Source of the DNA: Kyrpidia tusciae DSM 2912
GTDB lineage: Bacteria; Bacillota; Bacilli; Kyrpidiales; Kyrpidiaceae
Reading direction: 5' to 3'
Assembly: GCF_000092905.1 (NCBI RefSeq)
Contig: NC_014098.1
Coordinates: forward strand, 682,001 to 746,000
DNA length: 64,000 bases
Positions 7,247-15,992 of the stretch are shown piece after piece. The notes below the pieces were generated by a model, which saw only the letters and a program-made list of their open reading frames with translations, ran no database searches and was not told where the DNA came from. Each line of letters starts with the position of its first letter. Position 1 is the stretch's first letter. Made by a program: the position numbers and the translations under genes.

Positions 7247-8473
7247 CTATCGTCGGGCACCTCCCAGAGAACTCGGGGCGTGTCCTTCCCGCTCGGCGCG
7301 GATATCGTCGAGCTTCTCCAAAAACCGTTCCATTCGTTCGAAAGCCTCCAGCAATTGGTCAACACCGGTGGCGTACGAACAGCGAATGTGTCCCACACCC
7401 CCCGGACCGAACACCCGCCCCGGTACCACCGCCACCTTTTCTCGCTTTAGCAGTTCTTCGGCAAACACTTCGTCATCGAGGCCGGTTTCCTTCACCGACG
7501 GGAATGCGTAAAAGGCCCCTTCTGGCTCGTGACAAGAAAGGCCCATCCGCCGAAAAGCGCTCACCACCAGTCGCCGGCGTTCCTCGTATTGGGCCACCAT
7601 TTCATCCCGCTCCCGGGAAGCCTTTGTAAGGGCTTCCACCGCCGCCATTTGGCTCATGATCGGTGCACAGAGAATGGTATACTGGTGGATTTTTACCATG
7701 GCGTCGATCCACGCCCTCGGGCCCGTGGCAAAACCGACTCGCCAGCCTGTCATGGCGTAGGCTTTGGACATCCCGGTTAACAGCATCGTGCGCTCCCGCA
7801 TACCCGGCAACGACGGAAAACTGGTGTGCGGCAGGACGTAACTCAGTTCAGCATAAATTTCGTCGCTGATGACGAGCAGGTCGTGTTTGAGCACGATGGC
7901 CCGGATCTGTTCCAGATCTTTCTCACCCAGGGTGGCGCCGGTGGGATTGTTCGGGTAGCCGAGCAACAATGCCTTTGTCCTCGGCGTAATGAATCGTTCG
8001 ATGGTCGACGCCTTGAGCTTGAACTGGTCCTCCGCCCGGGTGGGGACGTACACCGGCGCTCCGCCGGCCAACTGGACGCAGGGACCATAGGAAACATAAC
8101 TGGGTTCTGGGATGAGGACTTCATCCCCCGGCGAAAGGATCGCTCGAAGCGCCGCGTCGATCCCCTCGCTGGCCCCCACCGTGACCAGGACTTCCGTGTC
8201 CGGGTTGTACGAAACCCTGAATCGGTCTTCGAGATACCGGGCCACGGCCCGCCGAAGGGCTGGAAGCCCGCGGTTTGATGTGTAACTCGTATAACCCCTT
8301 TCCAACGCATCCACACAGGCGTCCCGGACTCGCCACGGCGTGACAAAGTCCGGTTCCCCCACTCCCAGGGAGATAACCCCTTGGGTGGTGGCGGCTAAAT
8401 CGAAAAAACGTCGAATCCCCGACGGGGGAATGGCTCGGACCGTCGGCGACAGGCGATCTTCAAAGTCTGTCAT
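7247..8473 (-). CDS. alaT: PLP-dependent class I/II aminotransferase, AlaT/YugH-like
   Basis: The 408-residue fold-type I aminotransferase strongly resembles B. subtilis YugH (AlaT), which makes alanine from pyruvate. Motifs: GVISLGVGEPDF, TVGASEGIDAALRA, GYPNNPTG, SDEIYAEL and the PLP-lysine segment MSKAYAMTGWR. The ATG at 8473 overlaps the stop of the Lrp gene by 4 nt (ATGA), so it is translationally coupled to its likely regulator. A longer upstream reading frame exists but lies inside the Lrp gene and is rejected. The pairing of an Lrp-family regulator with this aminotransferase matches the alaR-alaT arrangement. Aspartate or aromatic substrates remain possible. Confidence 0.87.
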   Translation of the reverse strand: MTDFEDRLSPTVRAIPPSGIRRFFDLAATTQGVISLGVGEPDFVTPWRVRDACVDALERGYTSYTSNRGLPALRRAVARYLEDRFRVSYNPDTEVLVTVGASEGIDAALRAILSPGDEVLIPEPSYVSYGPCVQLAGGAPVYVPTRAEDQFKLKASTIERFITPRTKALLLGYPNNPTGATLGEKDLEQIRAIVLKHDLLVISDEIYAELSYVLPHTSFPSLPGMRERTMLLTGMSKAYAMTGWRVGFATGPRAWIDAMVKIHQYTILCAPIMSQMAAVEALTKASRERDEMVAQYEERRRLVVSAFRRMGLSCHEPEGAFYAFPSVKETGLDDEVFAEELLKREKVAVVPGRVFGPGGVGHIRCSYATGVDQLLEAFERMERFLEKLDDIRAEREGHAPSSLGGARR

Positions 8474-8961
8474 GGGGTGATCACCAACCGCTGATCCCCT
8501 TCCCGATCGTCGAAAATAACCCCGTCCTGTTTGTATTTTTTCAGGATAAAATGGGTGGTCGTCGACAGCACGTGTTCGAGGGTGGACAACTTTTCGGACA
8601 CGAATCGGGCCACTTCTTTGATGGTTCGCCCCTCCACAACCACTGAAAGGTCGTAGGCCCCGGACATGAGATACACCGATTTGACTTCCGGAAAGCGATA
8701 GATGCGCTCGGCGATGGCGTCGAATCCGGCATCCCGCTGAGGGGTTACCTTGACATCGATCATCGCCGTCACCTGTTCGTACCCCGCTTTCTCCCAATGA
8801 ATGACCGCGGAATAACCCTTGATAATGCCATTTTGCTCCAGTTGATCGATGGCCGCTGCCACTTCGTTGCGGGAAACGCCGAGCATATCGGCGATCGCTT
8901 GCTGGGGCAGGCGGCTGTTTTCCTGCAACAACTGTAAAATCCGTTTCACCAGTGAATCCAT
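8470..8961 (-). CDS. alaR: Lrp/AsnC-family transcriptional regulator, AlaR-like
   Basis: A 163-residue DNA-binding regulator. The N-terminal winged helix-turn-helix is seen in LPQQAIADMLGVSRNEVAAAIDQL (quoted in parts: AIADMLGVS, RNEVAAAI). It is followed by the C-terminal RAM/ligand domain with VKSVYLMSGAYDLSVVVEG. The ATG at 8961 has a perfect AGGAGG 7 nt upstream; the frame is open further 5' but lacks a comparable ribosome site. It is the first gene of a two-gene operon with the aminotransferase and probably regulates that gene and itself in response to an amino acid. A minus-strand TATAAT lies 37 nt upstream. It is divergent from the comG operon. Confidence 0.87.
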   Translation of the reverse strand: MDSLVKRILQLLQENSRLPQQAIADMLGVSRNEVAAAIDQLEQNGIIKGYSAVIHWEKAGYEQVTAMIDVKVTPQRDAGFDAIAERIYRFPEVKSVYLMSGAYDLSVVVEGRTIKEVARFVSEKLSTLEHVLSTTTHFILKKYKQDGVIFDDREGDQRLVITP

Positions 8962-8997
8962 GGCAAACCTCCTGAGGTTGCGCCGGTATTGGACCCT

Positions 8998-9003
8998 ATT
9001 ATA
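8998..9003 (-). promoter_or_regulatory. -10 element of the alaR-alaT promoter
   Basis: A perfect TATAAT on the minus strand, 37-42 nt before the alaR start. No good -35 is visible at 17 nt, which fits a regulated promoter. Confidence 0.45.
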
Positions 9004-9054
9004 CCGCACCCGGACTGAATCGGCGATCTCCGTCGCCGGGGAAATCCCGCTCTC

Positions 9055-9078
9055 GAAAGTTTAATAAAGATTTTTTCA
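9055..9078 (+). promoter_or_regulatory. AT-rich island upstream of comG, possible competence-regulator site
   Basis: A 24-nt AT-rich block in an otherwise GC-rich intergenic region lies about 100 nt before comGA. It contains ATAA-N5-TTTT, one mismatch from a ComK AT-box (AAAA-N5-TTTT). A second correctly spaced box was not found, so the assignment is tentative. Confidence 0.25.
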
Positions 9079-9174
9079 GGTTCAAAGGGGCTCCAAAGGT
9101 TTGTTCGGCGCGGAGTCGAATCCACTGGATACACCCGGCGGAGGGGGCCGGCGGAAAAAGAAGGGGGGAAGGCT

Positions 9175-10311
9175 ATGGAAGGCCAAGGGCCGGTGCAGGC
9201 ACTTCAGCAGGTGCTGGAGCGGGCGGTGGCGGGACGAGTCCCCGACGTTCACGTGGAGCCCGAGGAGGCTGGTTGGCGGGTGCAATTTCGTCGCGACGGC
9301 CGATTGTGGCGGGTGACGACCTGGAACGGCCGGATGGGGCAGGAGATTGTGCGGAGGGTGAAGTTGTTGTCTAGGATGGATATTGCTGAGAAGCGGATCC
9401 CCCAAGATGGCCAACTCCAGCTTCCCGTAGGGGGGAACGTGTGTCACATGCGGGTGGCCACCCTGCCCACGGTAAAAGGGGAGCGTCTCGTGATTCGGAT
9501 CCACCATGTGCGGACGGGGGAGGATCCATCGGAGTCAGACTTTGGGGACGATCCAGTTTGGCGGCGCTGGCTGGCGTGGACGGAGTCTGCTCACGGATTG
9601 TTGTTGATCGCCGGCCCCACTGGAAGCGGGAAGACGACTTCCTTGTACCGGGTGGTGAGGCGGTGGGCGGCGGAACATCGGTGTGTGGTGACCCTGGAGG
9701 ATCCAGTGGAACAGCATGTGGACGGCGTTCACCAGGTGGAGGTTCAAACGGGGAGGGGTTGGACGTATCGCCGCCTTTTGCCAGCCTGTTTGCGCCAAGA
9801 CCCCAACGCCGTGGCAATCGGCGAGATTCGCGACGAAGATGCCGCCTGGACGGCGGTTCAGGCGGCCCTTGCCGGATGCCTGGTGGTGGCCACCGTTCAC
9901 GGGGCGGGCCCTGCCGAAGTCTGGTCACGGTTTCGCCAGTGGGGGGTTCCTGAGGGGGAATTGGAGAGTACGCTCCTGGCTATTCTCAGTCAGCGATTGG
10001 TGGGCAGGCTGTGTGCCCATTGCCGGCGAAGGTCCGGGACCGTTCGGGGGAGCGGAGGGCAGGCGGGATTCGCTTGGACGGCCAGTGGGTGTGAAGCATG
10101 CCAAGGACGGGGCATCGCCGGAGTAGTGCCGTTGTTTCATCTTTCAGAACAAGGTTGGGATCGGCCTTGGTCCACTTCTCCGGATTGGGAGGAGAGCGCC
10201 TGGCCGAGGATGATAAAGGGGGAGTTGGGTGAACCGTGGTGTGAGTCCTTGGTGGGCGGGGTGGCCTCAGTTCCAATGGCGACGGCCTCGGTGGGGGCGG
10301 AGGAGGGATGA
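9175..10311 (+). CDS. comGA: Competence pilus assembly ATPase ComGA (GspE/PilB family)
   Basis: Cytoplasmic traffic ATPase powering assembly of the transformation pseudopilus for DNA uptake. In the 378-residue protein the N-terminal region carries DVHVEPEEAGWRVQFRRDGRL. The Walker A is GPTGSGKT at residues 147-154, the Asp box region is VTLEDPVE, and the Walker B/His box region includes RQDPNAVAIGEIRD and LVVATVHG. The segment C-AHC...C-EAC near the C-terminus is a zinc-binding cysteine cluster typical of PilB/GspE proteins. GGGGGGAAGG precedes the ATG. It starts the seven-gene operon and overlaps comGB by 83 nt. Confidence 0.93.
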   Translation: MEGQGPVQALQQVLERAVAGRVPDVHVEPEEAGWRVQFRRDGRLWRVTTWNGRMGQEIVRRVKLLSRMDIAEKRIPQDGQLQLPVGGNVCHMRVATLPTVKGERLVIRIHHVRTGEDPSESDFGDDPVWRRWLAWTESAHGLLLIAGPTGSGKTTSLYRVVRRWAAEHRCVVTLEDPVEQHVDGVHQVEVQTGRGWTYRRLLPACLRQDPNAVAIGEIRDEDAAWTAVQAALAGCLVVATVHGAGPAEVWSRFRQWGVPEGELESTLLAILSQRLVGRLCAHCRRRSGTVRGSGGQAGFAWTASGCEACQGRGIAGVVPLFHLSEQGWDRPWSTSPDWEESAWPRMIKGELGEPWCESLVGGVASVPMATASVGAEEG

Positions 10312-11368
10312 CCCGCGGATTGCCCTGAGGGATTGGGCGGAGTTGTGGACAGATTTGGCCCAGTATCTAAAAGCGGGGATACCCATGGATTATGCCTTGG
10401 ATGTTTTGGCCGTCGCGCGGACGGGACCGTTGTCAACGCTTTTACTGCAGTGGCGCGACGGGCTCCGGGAAGGTCGCTCCCTTTCGGAACTCTATGAAGA
10501 GGCGGGACAATATCCACTGTGGCTGCCATTGATCCGGGTAGGGGAGGCCACAGGAGAATGGGTGCAGATGATGACCGCCCTCGGTGGGCAGGCCGCTCAG
10601 TGGGACCGACACTGGCGGGAGATGTGGCGGCAACTCGCTTACCCTCTCTTCGTGACTGTGGCGGCGACGGGGGTATGTGTCCTGTTTCTCGTGGTCGTCC
10701 TGCCAAAGCTGAAAGATTTTTACCACCCCCTGGGCCTGGATCCTGGGATTGACTTGGAAGCGATTCGGTGGACCGGGGCTGTCCTCGGCGCGCTGGCTGC
10801 CGCCGCTCTGGGACTCGCCCTATGGCTATGGGCCCCCGGTCGTCGGCCAAGGCGGGGCAGAGAACGTTCCGCCCCGGTTCCGGAGGGTATGCGGGGCTAT
10901 CGTTTAAGTCGACGATCTCCCCTACGGCGCTGCGCCCAGACACTGGGGCTGTACGACGCCTTTACCTTCGAGTGGTCTTTTCTCCTCGGCACCATGCTGG
11001 CTGCCGGCGTTTCCTTAGAAGAGACACTGGCTCACCTGGGCAGCTTGAGAACCCGGGTCTCCGGAGCGGCTCGATACGTGCGACAGCGGATGTCGGAAGG
11101 GGAGTCCCTTTCCGAGGCTTTGGGGAGGTGGCCGCAGTGCACAGAAGAGTTGCGTCGGGTGGTGGAATTGGCACTGTGGACCGGCCAGATGGATACGGCG
11201 TTACTTGTGTTGGCCGAGCGCATCGCGACCAGACAAAGGAGGCGCACGGAATTGTGGATCCGATGGCTGGAGCCGGCTTTGACGGGAGTCATCGGCGTGT
11301 TGATTTTGGGGATTTTTCTCCTTCTCTACCTGCCGATCACGAAATTGATGGGACGGGTGGTGTCGTAA
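10229..11368 (+). CDS. comGB: Competence pilus inner-membrane platform protein ComGB (GspF family)
   Basis: A 379-residue polytopic membrane protein that anchors the ComGA ATPase and feeds prepilins into the growing pseudopilus. Two repeated T2SSF domains are visible: YLKAGIPMDYALDVL...LREGRSLSELYEE in the first half and TMLAAGVSLEETLAHL...MSEGESLSEALGRWP in the second. Hydrophobic segments follow near residues 150-175, 190-210 and 350-370. The GTG at 10229 follows AAAGGGGGAG and gives an 83-nt overlap with comGA. A later internal start would remove part of the basic N-terminus but not the first domain. Order and overlap support one transcript. Confidence 0.92.
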   Translation: MNRGVSPWWAGWPQFQWRRPRWGRRRDDPRIALRDWAELWTDLAQYLKAGIPMDYALDVLAVARTGPLSTLLLQWRDGLREGRSLSELYEEAGQYPLWLPLIRVGEATGEWVQMMTALGGQAAQWDRHWREMWRQLAYPLFVTVAATGVCVLFLVVVLPKLKDFYHPLGLDPGIDLEAIRWTGAVLGALAAAALGLALWLWAPGRRPRRGRERSAPVPEGMRGYRLSRRSPLRRCAQTLGLYDAFTFEWSFLLGTMLAAGVSLEETLAHLGSLRTRVSGAARYVRQRMSEGESLSEALGRWPQCTEELRRVVELALWTGQMDTALLVLAERIATRQRRRTELWIRWLEPALTGVIGVLILGIFLLLYLPITKLMGRVVS

Positions 11369-11369
11369 G

Positions 11370-11753
11370 GTGACGTTGGAAACAAAGACCCGGTGTAAAC
11401 GCAAGCGCTCGTACCAGGGCGGTTTTACGTTGATTGAGTTGTTGGTGGCCGTGACCATTATCGGGGTTCTGATTTCCTTGGCGGTGCCCAATCTGCGGGC
11501 TGCAGGTGAGGGCGCACAAAAGACGGGTTGCGAAAGCAACCAGCGCTTGCTGCGCATGGTCCTCGTTCAGTGGGATCTGGTGCAGGATATCCCCCTGCCG
11601 GGGTCGTCGGAGGCAGCCCTTCAGGCTTTGGTTGACGCAAAGTTGTTGGAATCGCCGCCCAAATGTCCGGGGGGAGGTCATTATGAGATCAAGGCAGGGG
11701 CGAGCGGGACACCGGAGGTTTCCTGTTCGTTGCACGGTGTTTTGGGATTGTGA
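11370..11753 (+). CDS. comGC: Major competence pseudopilin ComGC
   Basis: A 127-residue class-3 prepilin: basic leader, then the ComC (PilD) peptidase site G|FTLIELLVAV with the conserved Glu at +5, followed by a hydrophobic helix to about residue 43. ComGC is the main subunit of the DNA-uptake pseudopilus after processing. Two cysteines (GCESN and PPKCPG) plus one near the C-terminus (VSCSL) could form disulfides. The GTG start lies 1 nt after the comGB stop. The C-terminal coding part overlaps the start of comGD by 71 nt. Confidence 0.93.
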   Translation: MTLETKTRCKRKRSYQGGFTLIELLVAVTIIGVLISLAVPNLRAAGEGAQKTGCESNQRLLRMVLVQWDLVQDIPLPGSSEAALQALVDAKLLESPPKCPGGGHYEIKAGASGTPEVSCSLHGVLGL

Positions 11754-12192
11754 GAAAGCGAAGGGGTTTACTCTGCTCGAGGCGATGGCTGCACTGCTTC
11801 TCATAGGCGCGCTCTCCGCCGTTGCCATTCCGAGTATGGTTCGGTGGCTGGCGTACTGGGAATTGAGAGCTGCCGCGGAGCGGCTGACGGCAGATTTAAG
11901 GGAGTGCCAGAGCCGGGCCGAAGCGGAAGGGGTCTTCTATGAACTGAGATTTTGGAGGACTCGCCCGGATTACATGGTGTACCGCGGGGTGGAACACGTC
12001 AGAACGGTGGATAACAAACCTGGCATTGCATACGCGACCGGCATCTTGCCCCTGCCAGACACTCATCTGCGCTTCAACCCCCGGGGCACCGGGATTCAGG
12101 GCGGGACGATCTGGCTGTGCAATCGATTCGGAGATCGAATGGGCGCTCGGATCTACCCAGACAGTGGGGTGGTGATTTTCCTTGGGCCGTGA
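11683..12192 (+). CDS. comGD: Minor pseudopilin ComGD (GspH-like)
   Basis: A 169-residue prepilin with a highly basic leader of about 28 residues, peptidase site KG|FTLLEAMAALLLIG and a GspH-type beta-rich domain (IWLCNRFGDRMGARIY near the end). The ATG at 11683 was chosen because GGGGGGAGG lies 5 nt upstream. That puts the start inside comGC with a 71-nt overlap and gives a leader longer than usual. A GTG at 11737 would give a shorter leader but has no close ribosome site. The product should be a minor pilin priming pseudopilus assembly. Confidence 0.82.
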   Translation: MRSRQGRAGHRRFPVRCTVFWDCEKAKGFTLLEAMAALLLIGALSAVAIPSMVRWLAYWELRAAAERLTADLRECQSRAEAEGVFYELRFWRTRPDYMVYRGVEHVRTVDNKPGIAYATGILPLPDTHLRFNPRGTGIQGGTIWLCNRFGDRMGARIYPDSGVVIFLGP

Positions 12193-12538
12193 CGGGTTCA
12201 TGATGATGGAGGCGTTACTCGCCACTTTTTGCACCGTCCTCCTGATCGGTACGGACGGGGTTTATACCATGGCCATTTTGGCAGAATATCGGGACGCGCA
12301 ACAATGGGCCATCGCCCGGAATCTGGCCCTTGAAGCCCGAGAACGGCGGGTGGCTACAGGAGTGGCTGTCGGGGAAGTGGTGCAGAGGTCGGGGGTTCAG
12401 TACCGCATCGAGTGGGAGGGCGGGCAGAGGTGGAATGAAGTTCCCGTGATTCGACTAAAGGTGAGGTGGCACGGTATCCGCGGTGACCGGGAGCTGAGCT
12501 TCATCGAGCCCGCCCCGGAAAGGCGGACTCTGCCGTGA
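12182..12538 (+). CDS. ComGE-like minor pseudopilin
   Basis: A 118-residue protein with a very short leader (MGRDG) and prepilin-type helix GFMMMEALLATFCTVLLIG, including Glu at +5 of the processed form. It starts at TTG 12182, overlaps the preceding gene by 11 nt and the next by 4 nt. Sequence similarity to B. subtilis ComGE is not obvious by eye, and identity rests on position in the operon and the N-terminal motif. It is predicted to be a minor pilin of the tip complex. Confidence 0.7.
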   Translation: MGRDGFMMMEALLATFCTVLLIGTDGVYTMAILAEYRDAQQWAIARNLALEARERRVATGVAVGEVVQRSGVQYRIEWEGGQRWNEVPVIRLKVRWHGIRGDRELSFIEPAPERRTLP

Positions 12539-13023
12539 ATAAAAAGGGTGTGCAAGGTTTTATTCTTCTGGAGACGGCTCTGGTTGCGGTGATGGCGGCA
12601 GTGATATGGATGACCTGGGCACAGTGGTGGGCCGCCGTCGCTTCCAGTGCGAATCGAATCGATACAGGGATCGAAGGGGAAGAACAGTGGCGCCGCCTGA
12701 TGGTTCGGCTGTCCCGGGAGTTTCACGACGCGGGTGAGGTTCGGGGCGGGGGAAGAAGGGTGGAATTTCGCGATGGGCGGGGAAAATGGATTTCCCTGTG
12801 GTTGAGCGACCGTGGGCAGGTTCTTCAATCTGTAAACGGGGAGGGGGACGTCGTTCTGGCCAATGGAGTGAAACGTATCTGGTTTGTCGTGGAGCCCGGA
12901 GGGCTCACCGTTGAGACTTGGTGGGCGCGGCCCTGGGATCAGGAGCCGCTGGTCGGTTTTCTCGCCTCGCGGCGCTTCCTCCCCGATGCGGGCTCCAGAT
13001 CAGGAGAGGGTTCCGCACCGTGA
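12535..13023 (+). CDS. ComGF-like minor pseudopilin
   Basis: A 162-residue protein: MNKKGVQG leader, prepilin helix FILLETALVAVMAAVIW with the conserved Glu, then a soluble beta-rich domain (VEFRDGRGKWISLWLSD, GVKRIWFVVEPGGLTVE). The latter resembles the competence ComGF/GspJ-type fold. It begins at GTG overlapping the previous stop by 4 nt (GTGA) and itself ends in a 4-nt overlap with the next gene. The assignment relies on order and domain character. Confidence 0.72.
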   Translation: MNKKGVQGFILLETALVAVMAAVIWMTWAQWWAAVASSANRIDTGIEGEEQWRRLMVRLSREFHDAGEVRGGGRRVEFRDGRGKWISLWLSDRGQVLQSVNGEGDVVLANGVKRIWFVVEPGGLTVETWWARPWDQEPLVGFLASRRFLPDAGSRSGEGSAP

Positions 13024-13427
13024 AACTGGCCCGGAGGTGCGGTGGATGGATTCTTCCTGCGACGCTCGGTTTGGCTTTGGTGATGCAGGTGGCCATGTGG
13101 ACATTGTTCGACAAAGTACACGGCCATTTTGAACGGATTGTGCGGCAGGTGCGAACCGATCAAGCGGACCGATTGGCTGAGGTGGGATGGCAGTGGGCCC
13201 TGGCGCAATTGCGTCAACACCCGGACTGGAGGGGGACGCAACAGTTGCCCTTGGACTCAGGGCGGGTGGAGGTCACAGTCGCCGAGGAGCCCGGACCGTT
13301 AATCGTGGTGGTTTCCCGGGGGCGTATTGGGGATGCAGTCCAGCGGTCTTTGCGGGTGGACGTGGATCCAGGAAGTTTCACAATTCGCGGTTGGCATGAG
13401 GGTACGGATTTTGGCTCCGGTCCTTAA
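13020..13427 (+). CDS. ComGG-like pseudopilus component
   Basis: A 135-residue protein with basic N-terminus (MKLARRCGG), one transmembrane segment (ILPATLGLALVMQVAMW) and a soluble C-terminal domain. The GTG start at 13020 overlaps the previous stop by 4 nt; a longer in-frame extension into the previous gene has no ribosome site and is rejected. It lacks a clear G|FxxxE site, as do many ComGG and GspK-type proteins. It is the last comG gene, assigned by position, and is followed by aroK after 49 bp. Confidence 0.65.
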   Translation: MKLARRCGGWILPATLGLALVMQVAMWTLFDKVHGHFERIVRQVRTDQADRLAEVGWQWALAQLRQHPDWRGTQQLPLDSGRVEVTVAEEPGPLIVVVSRGRIGDAVQRSLRVDVDPGSFTIRGWHEGTDFGSGP

Positions 13428-13476
13428 AGTGGATCGTGTGGTGTGGTAGGATAGATGCAATGAGGGAGGGGACGAT

Positions 13477-14016
13477 TTGACCAACCTGTATCTCATCGGT
13501 TTCATGGGAAGTGGAAAGAGCACGGTGGGGAGGCTGTTGGCCGAACGGATCGGGTGGTCGTTTGCCGATACGGATGACGAGATTGTCCGCAGGGAAGGTA
13601 TGGAGATCCCCGAGATTTTTGCAAAGGGAGGGGAATCGTTTTTCCGCGATCTCGAGCAGGCGACTTTGTTGGAACTATCCGGGCGCAGCGGGTGGGTCAT
13701 CGCCACCGGAGGAGGGATCGTCCTTCGGGGGCGAAATGTGGAGATCATGAAAGCGAGCGGGAAAACGGTCTATCTCTCGGCCCGGGAAGAGGTGTTGGCT
13801 GCGCGGTTGGTCGGCGACCCGGCGGTCCGGCCGCTGCTCGGCGGGGATTCCCGGATTGCCCGGCTGCACGAGCTGCTCCAGGAACGTCGCGGGATGTACG
13901 AGTGGGCGGACTTGACGATCGACACCAGCGATCAAACGGCACAAGCTGTCGTTGAAGCCATCGTGAATCACTTTGGCCTGGGCGAACCGGGCGGGCGTGC
14001 GGTTCGATTGGGATAA
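13477..14016 (+). CDS. aroK: Shikimate kinase
   Basis: Phosphorylates shikimate at the 3-hydroxyl using ATP in aromatic amino acid biosynthesis. The 179-residue protein has Walker A GFMGSGKST near residue 7-15. It also has DTDDEIVRREGMEIPEIF with the substrate aspartate, FRDLE for the arginine/glutamate shikimate site, and the GGG motif ATGGGIVL. The start is TTG at 13477 behind GAGGGAGGGG. It lies 49 bp after comGG, the same neighbourhood reported for other Bacilli. The next gene begins 22 bp downstream. Confidence 0.93.
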   Translation: MTNLYLIGFMGSGKSTVGRLLAERIGWSFADTDDEIVRREGMEIPEIFAKGGESFFRDLEQATLLELSGRSGWVIATGGGIVLRGRNVEIMKASGKTVYLSAREEVLAARLVGDPAVRPLLGGDSRIARLHELLQERRGMYEWADLTIDTSDQTAQAVVEAIVNHFGLGEPGGRAVRLG

Positions 14017-14038
14017 GCGGGAAGGTGAGGATGGGGTC

Positions 14039-15985
14039 ATGTGCGGGATTTGTGGAATCGCGAACCGGGATGGAAATGTCGAGATGGAGACCCTTCGGCA
14101 GATGGCGGAACGGATCATTCACCGGGGACCGGACGATGAAGGATTCTACTTGGGGTCAGGGGTGGGGTTCGGATTCCGCCGTCTTTCCATCATCGACGTG
14201 GCCGGCGGACACCAACCCATGTCCAACGAGGACGGCTCGATCTGGGTGGTGTTTAACGGGGAGATCTATAATTACAAATGGCTTCGCCGCGAGCTCGTGG
14301 AGCGGGGACACCAGTTCCGCACGGACACCGATACTGAAGTTTTGGTGCATCTGTACGAAGAAGAGGGGCTGGATTTAGTCGGTAGACTCCGGGGCATGTT
14401 TGCCTTTGCGATTTGGGATGAGCCCCGGCGCACGTTGTTGTTGGCCAGGGATCATTTTGGGATCAAACCCCTGTACTATACTCTGACCCCCGAAGGACTT
14501 GTTTTTGCCTCGGAGATCAAAAGCCTGTTGGCGGTCCCCGGGATCGAGGCCCGGGTAAAGCCGGAATCGTTGTGGAACTATCTCACGTTCCAATATGTTC
14601 CCGACCCAGAAACGATGTTTGAGGGCATTAAGAAGTTGCCGCCGGCGCACCGGCTGATTTGGCGGGAGGGAGAGGCAAAGCTCGGAAGGTATTGGGAGGC
14701 GACTTTCGAACCGGTAGATCGACCGCTTCCCGCATTCGTGGACGAGGTCCGGGAGGTGTTGCGGGAGTCTGTTCGAGCGCATATGAACAGCGATGTGCCC
14801 CGGGGCGCTTTTCTTTCCAGTGGGGTTGATTCCAGTACCATCGTGGCCCTGTTGAAGGAACTTGAGCAAGTGAAAACCTTTACCGTGGGCTTTGAAGGGG
14901 CCGGCGGGATGAGCGAAATCGAGTATGCTCGGGAAACGGCGAGGATTCTCGGTACTGACCACCGAGATGTCGTGATCTCGGCGAATCGGTATGCGGAGGT
15001 TCTTCCCGATCTGGCTTATCACCAGGATGAGCCAGTCGCAGACCCCTCGGCGATCGCCCTCTACTTTGTGGCGGAGCTGGCCTCTTCCGACGTTGCGGTG
15101 GTCCTTTCGGGGGAGGGGGCAGATGAATTATTCGGGGGATATACCATTTATCGAGAGCCGCTGTCCCTGCGAATGTTTCATTTCTTGCCCGACGGAGTGC
15201 GCCGGGGCTTGGGAGAATGGGCCCGGGGATTGCCTTCCGGGATGAAGGGCCGGGGATTTCTCCTTCGGGGATCTCGGCTACTCTCCGACCGGTTTGTGGG
15301 GAACGCCAACATTTTTTCGGACAATGAGAAACGAGCTTTTCTAAAGTGGACCCCCGATGGGGGATTCGCCTGCGTGAAAGTGGTGACTGAGCCGTTGTAC
15401 GAGCGATTTGCCGACATGGATGAAGTCACCCAAATGCAGCTCGTGGACATTCATACCTGGCTTCCCGGTGACATTCTCATGAAAGCCGACAAGATGACGA
15501 TGGCCAACTCCCTGGAACTCCGGGTGCCTTTCTTGGATGTGCGGGTTTTCGATGTAGCTCGGCGCATTCCAACCTCGCTTCGCCTTTTGGAGGGCACCAC
15601 CAAGTACGTGTTGCGGGAGGCTGTCCGGGACATCCTGCCCGAAGCGGTAACGAGGCGCAAAAAGTTGGGTTTTCCGGTCCCGACCCGGCGCTGGTTGCGG
15701 GACGAGCTGTACGAGTGGGCCAGGGAGCGCCTATCCGATAAGTCGGTCGATGAGTATTTTGATCGGGCATGGCTACTTGCCAGGCTGGAAGATCATCGGC
15801 TCGGGCGAGGGGATTACGCCCGGAAGCTGTGGACCGTTTTAATGTTTTTGCTTTGGCACGATATCTATATCTCGGGCCACGTAGCGGTGCAGCCCACGGT
15901 CCGGCCCGGTGTTTTGCGGCGGAGAGAGCGGCTCTTTGGCCGGGGGGCTGCTCAGGGGCAGCGATTGGAAAGCTATGCTCCGTGA
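14039..15985 (+). CDS. asnB: Asparagine synthase (glutamine-hydrolysing)
   Basis: Amidates aspartate to asparagine with glutamine and ATP. The 648-residue protein starts MCGICG, placing the nucleophilic Cys at position 2, preceded by GGTGAGG. The N-terminal Ntn glutaminase domain includes VVFNGEIYNY. The C-terminal synthetase domain has the PP-loop SSGVDS at residues 260-265, followed by LSGEGADELFGGY and KADKMTMANSLELRVPFLD. The length and the tail after about residue 620 (VLRRRERLFGRG) exceed E. coli AsnB and resemble longer Bacillus-type homologues. Amidation of a non-asparagine substrate such as a cell-wall or secondary product is possible. Confidence 0.9.
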   Translation: MCGICGIANRDGNVEMETLRQMAERIIHRGPDDEGFYLGSGVGFGFRRLSIIDVAGGHQPMSNEDGSIWVVFNGEIYNYKWLRRELVERGHQFRTDTDTEVLVHLYEEEGLDLVGRLRGMFAFAIWDEPRRTLLLARDHFGIKPLYYTLTPEGLVFASEIKSLLAVPGIEARVKPESLWNYLTFQYVPDPETMFEGIKKLPPAHRLIWREGEAKLGRYWEATFEPVDRPLPAFVDEVREVLRESVRAHMNSDVPRGAFLSSGVDSSTIVALLKELEQVKTFTVGFEGAGGMSEIEYARETARILGTDHRDVVISANRYAEVLPDLAYHQDEPVADPSAIALYFVAELASSDVAVVLSGEGADELFGGYTIYREPLSLRMFHFLPDGVRRGLGEWARGLPSGMKGRGFLLRGSRLLSDRFVGNANIFSDNEKRAFLKWTPDGGFACVKVVTEPLYERFADMDEVTQMQLVDIHTWLPGDILMKADKMTMANSLELRVPFLDVRVFDVARRIPTSLRLLEGTTKYVLREAVRDILPEAVTRRKKLGFPVPTRRWLRDELYEWARERLSDKSVDEYFDRAWLLARLEDHRLGRGDYARKLWTVLMFLLWHDIYISGHVAVQPTVRPGVLRRRERLFGRGAAQGQRLESYAP

Positions 15986-15992
15986 TCGGCGA

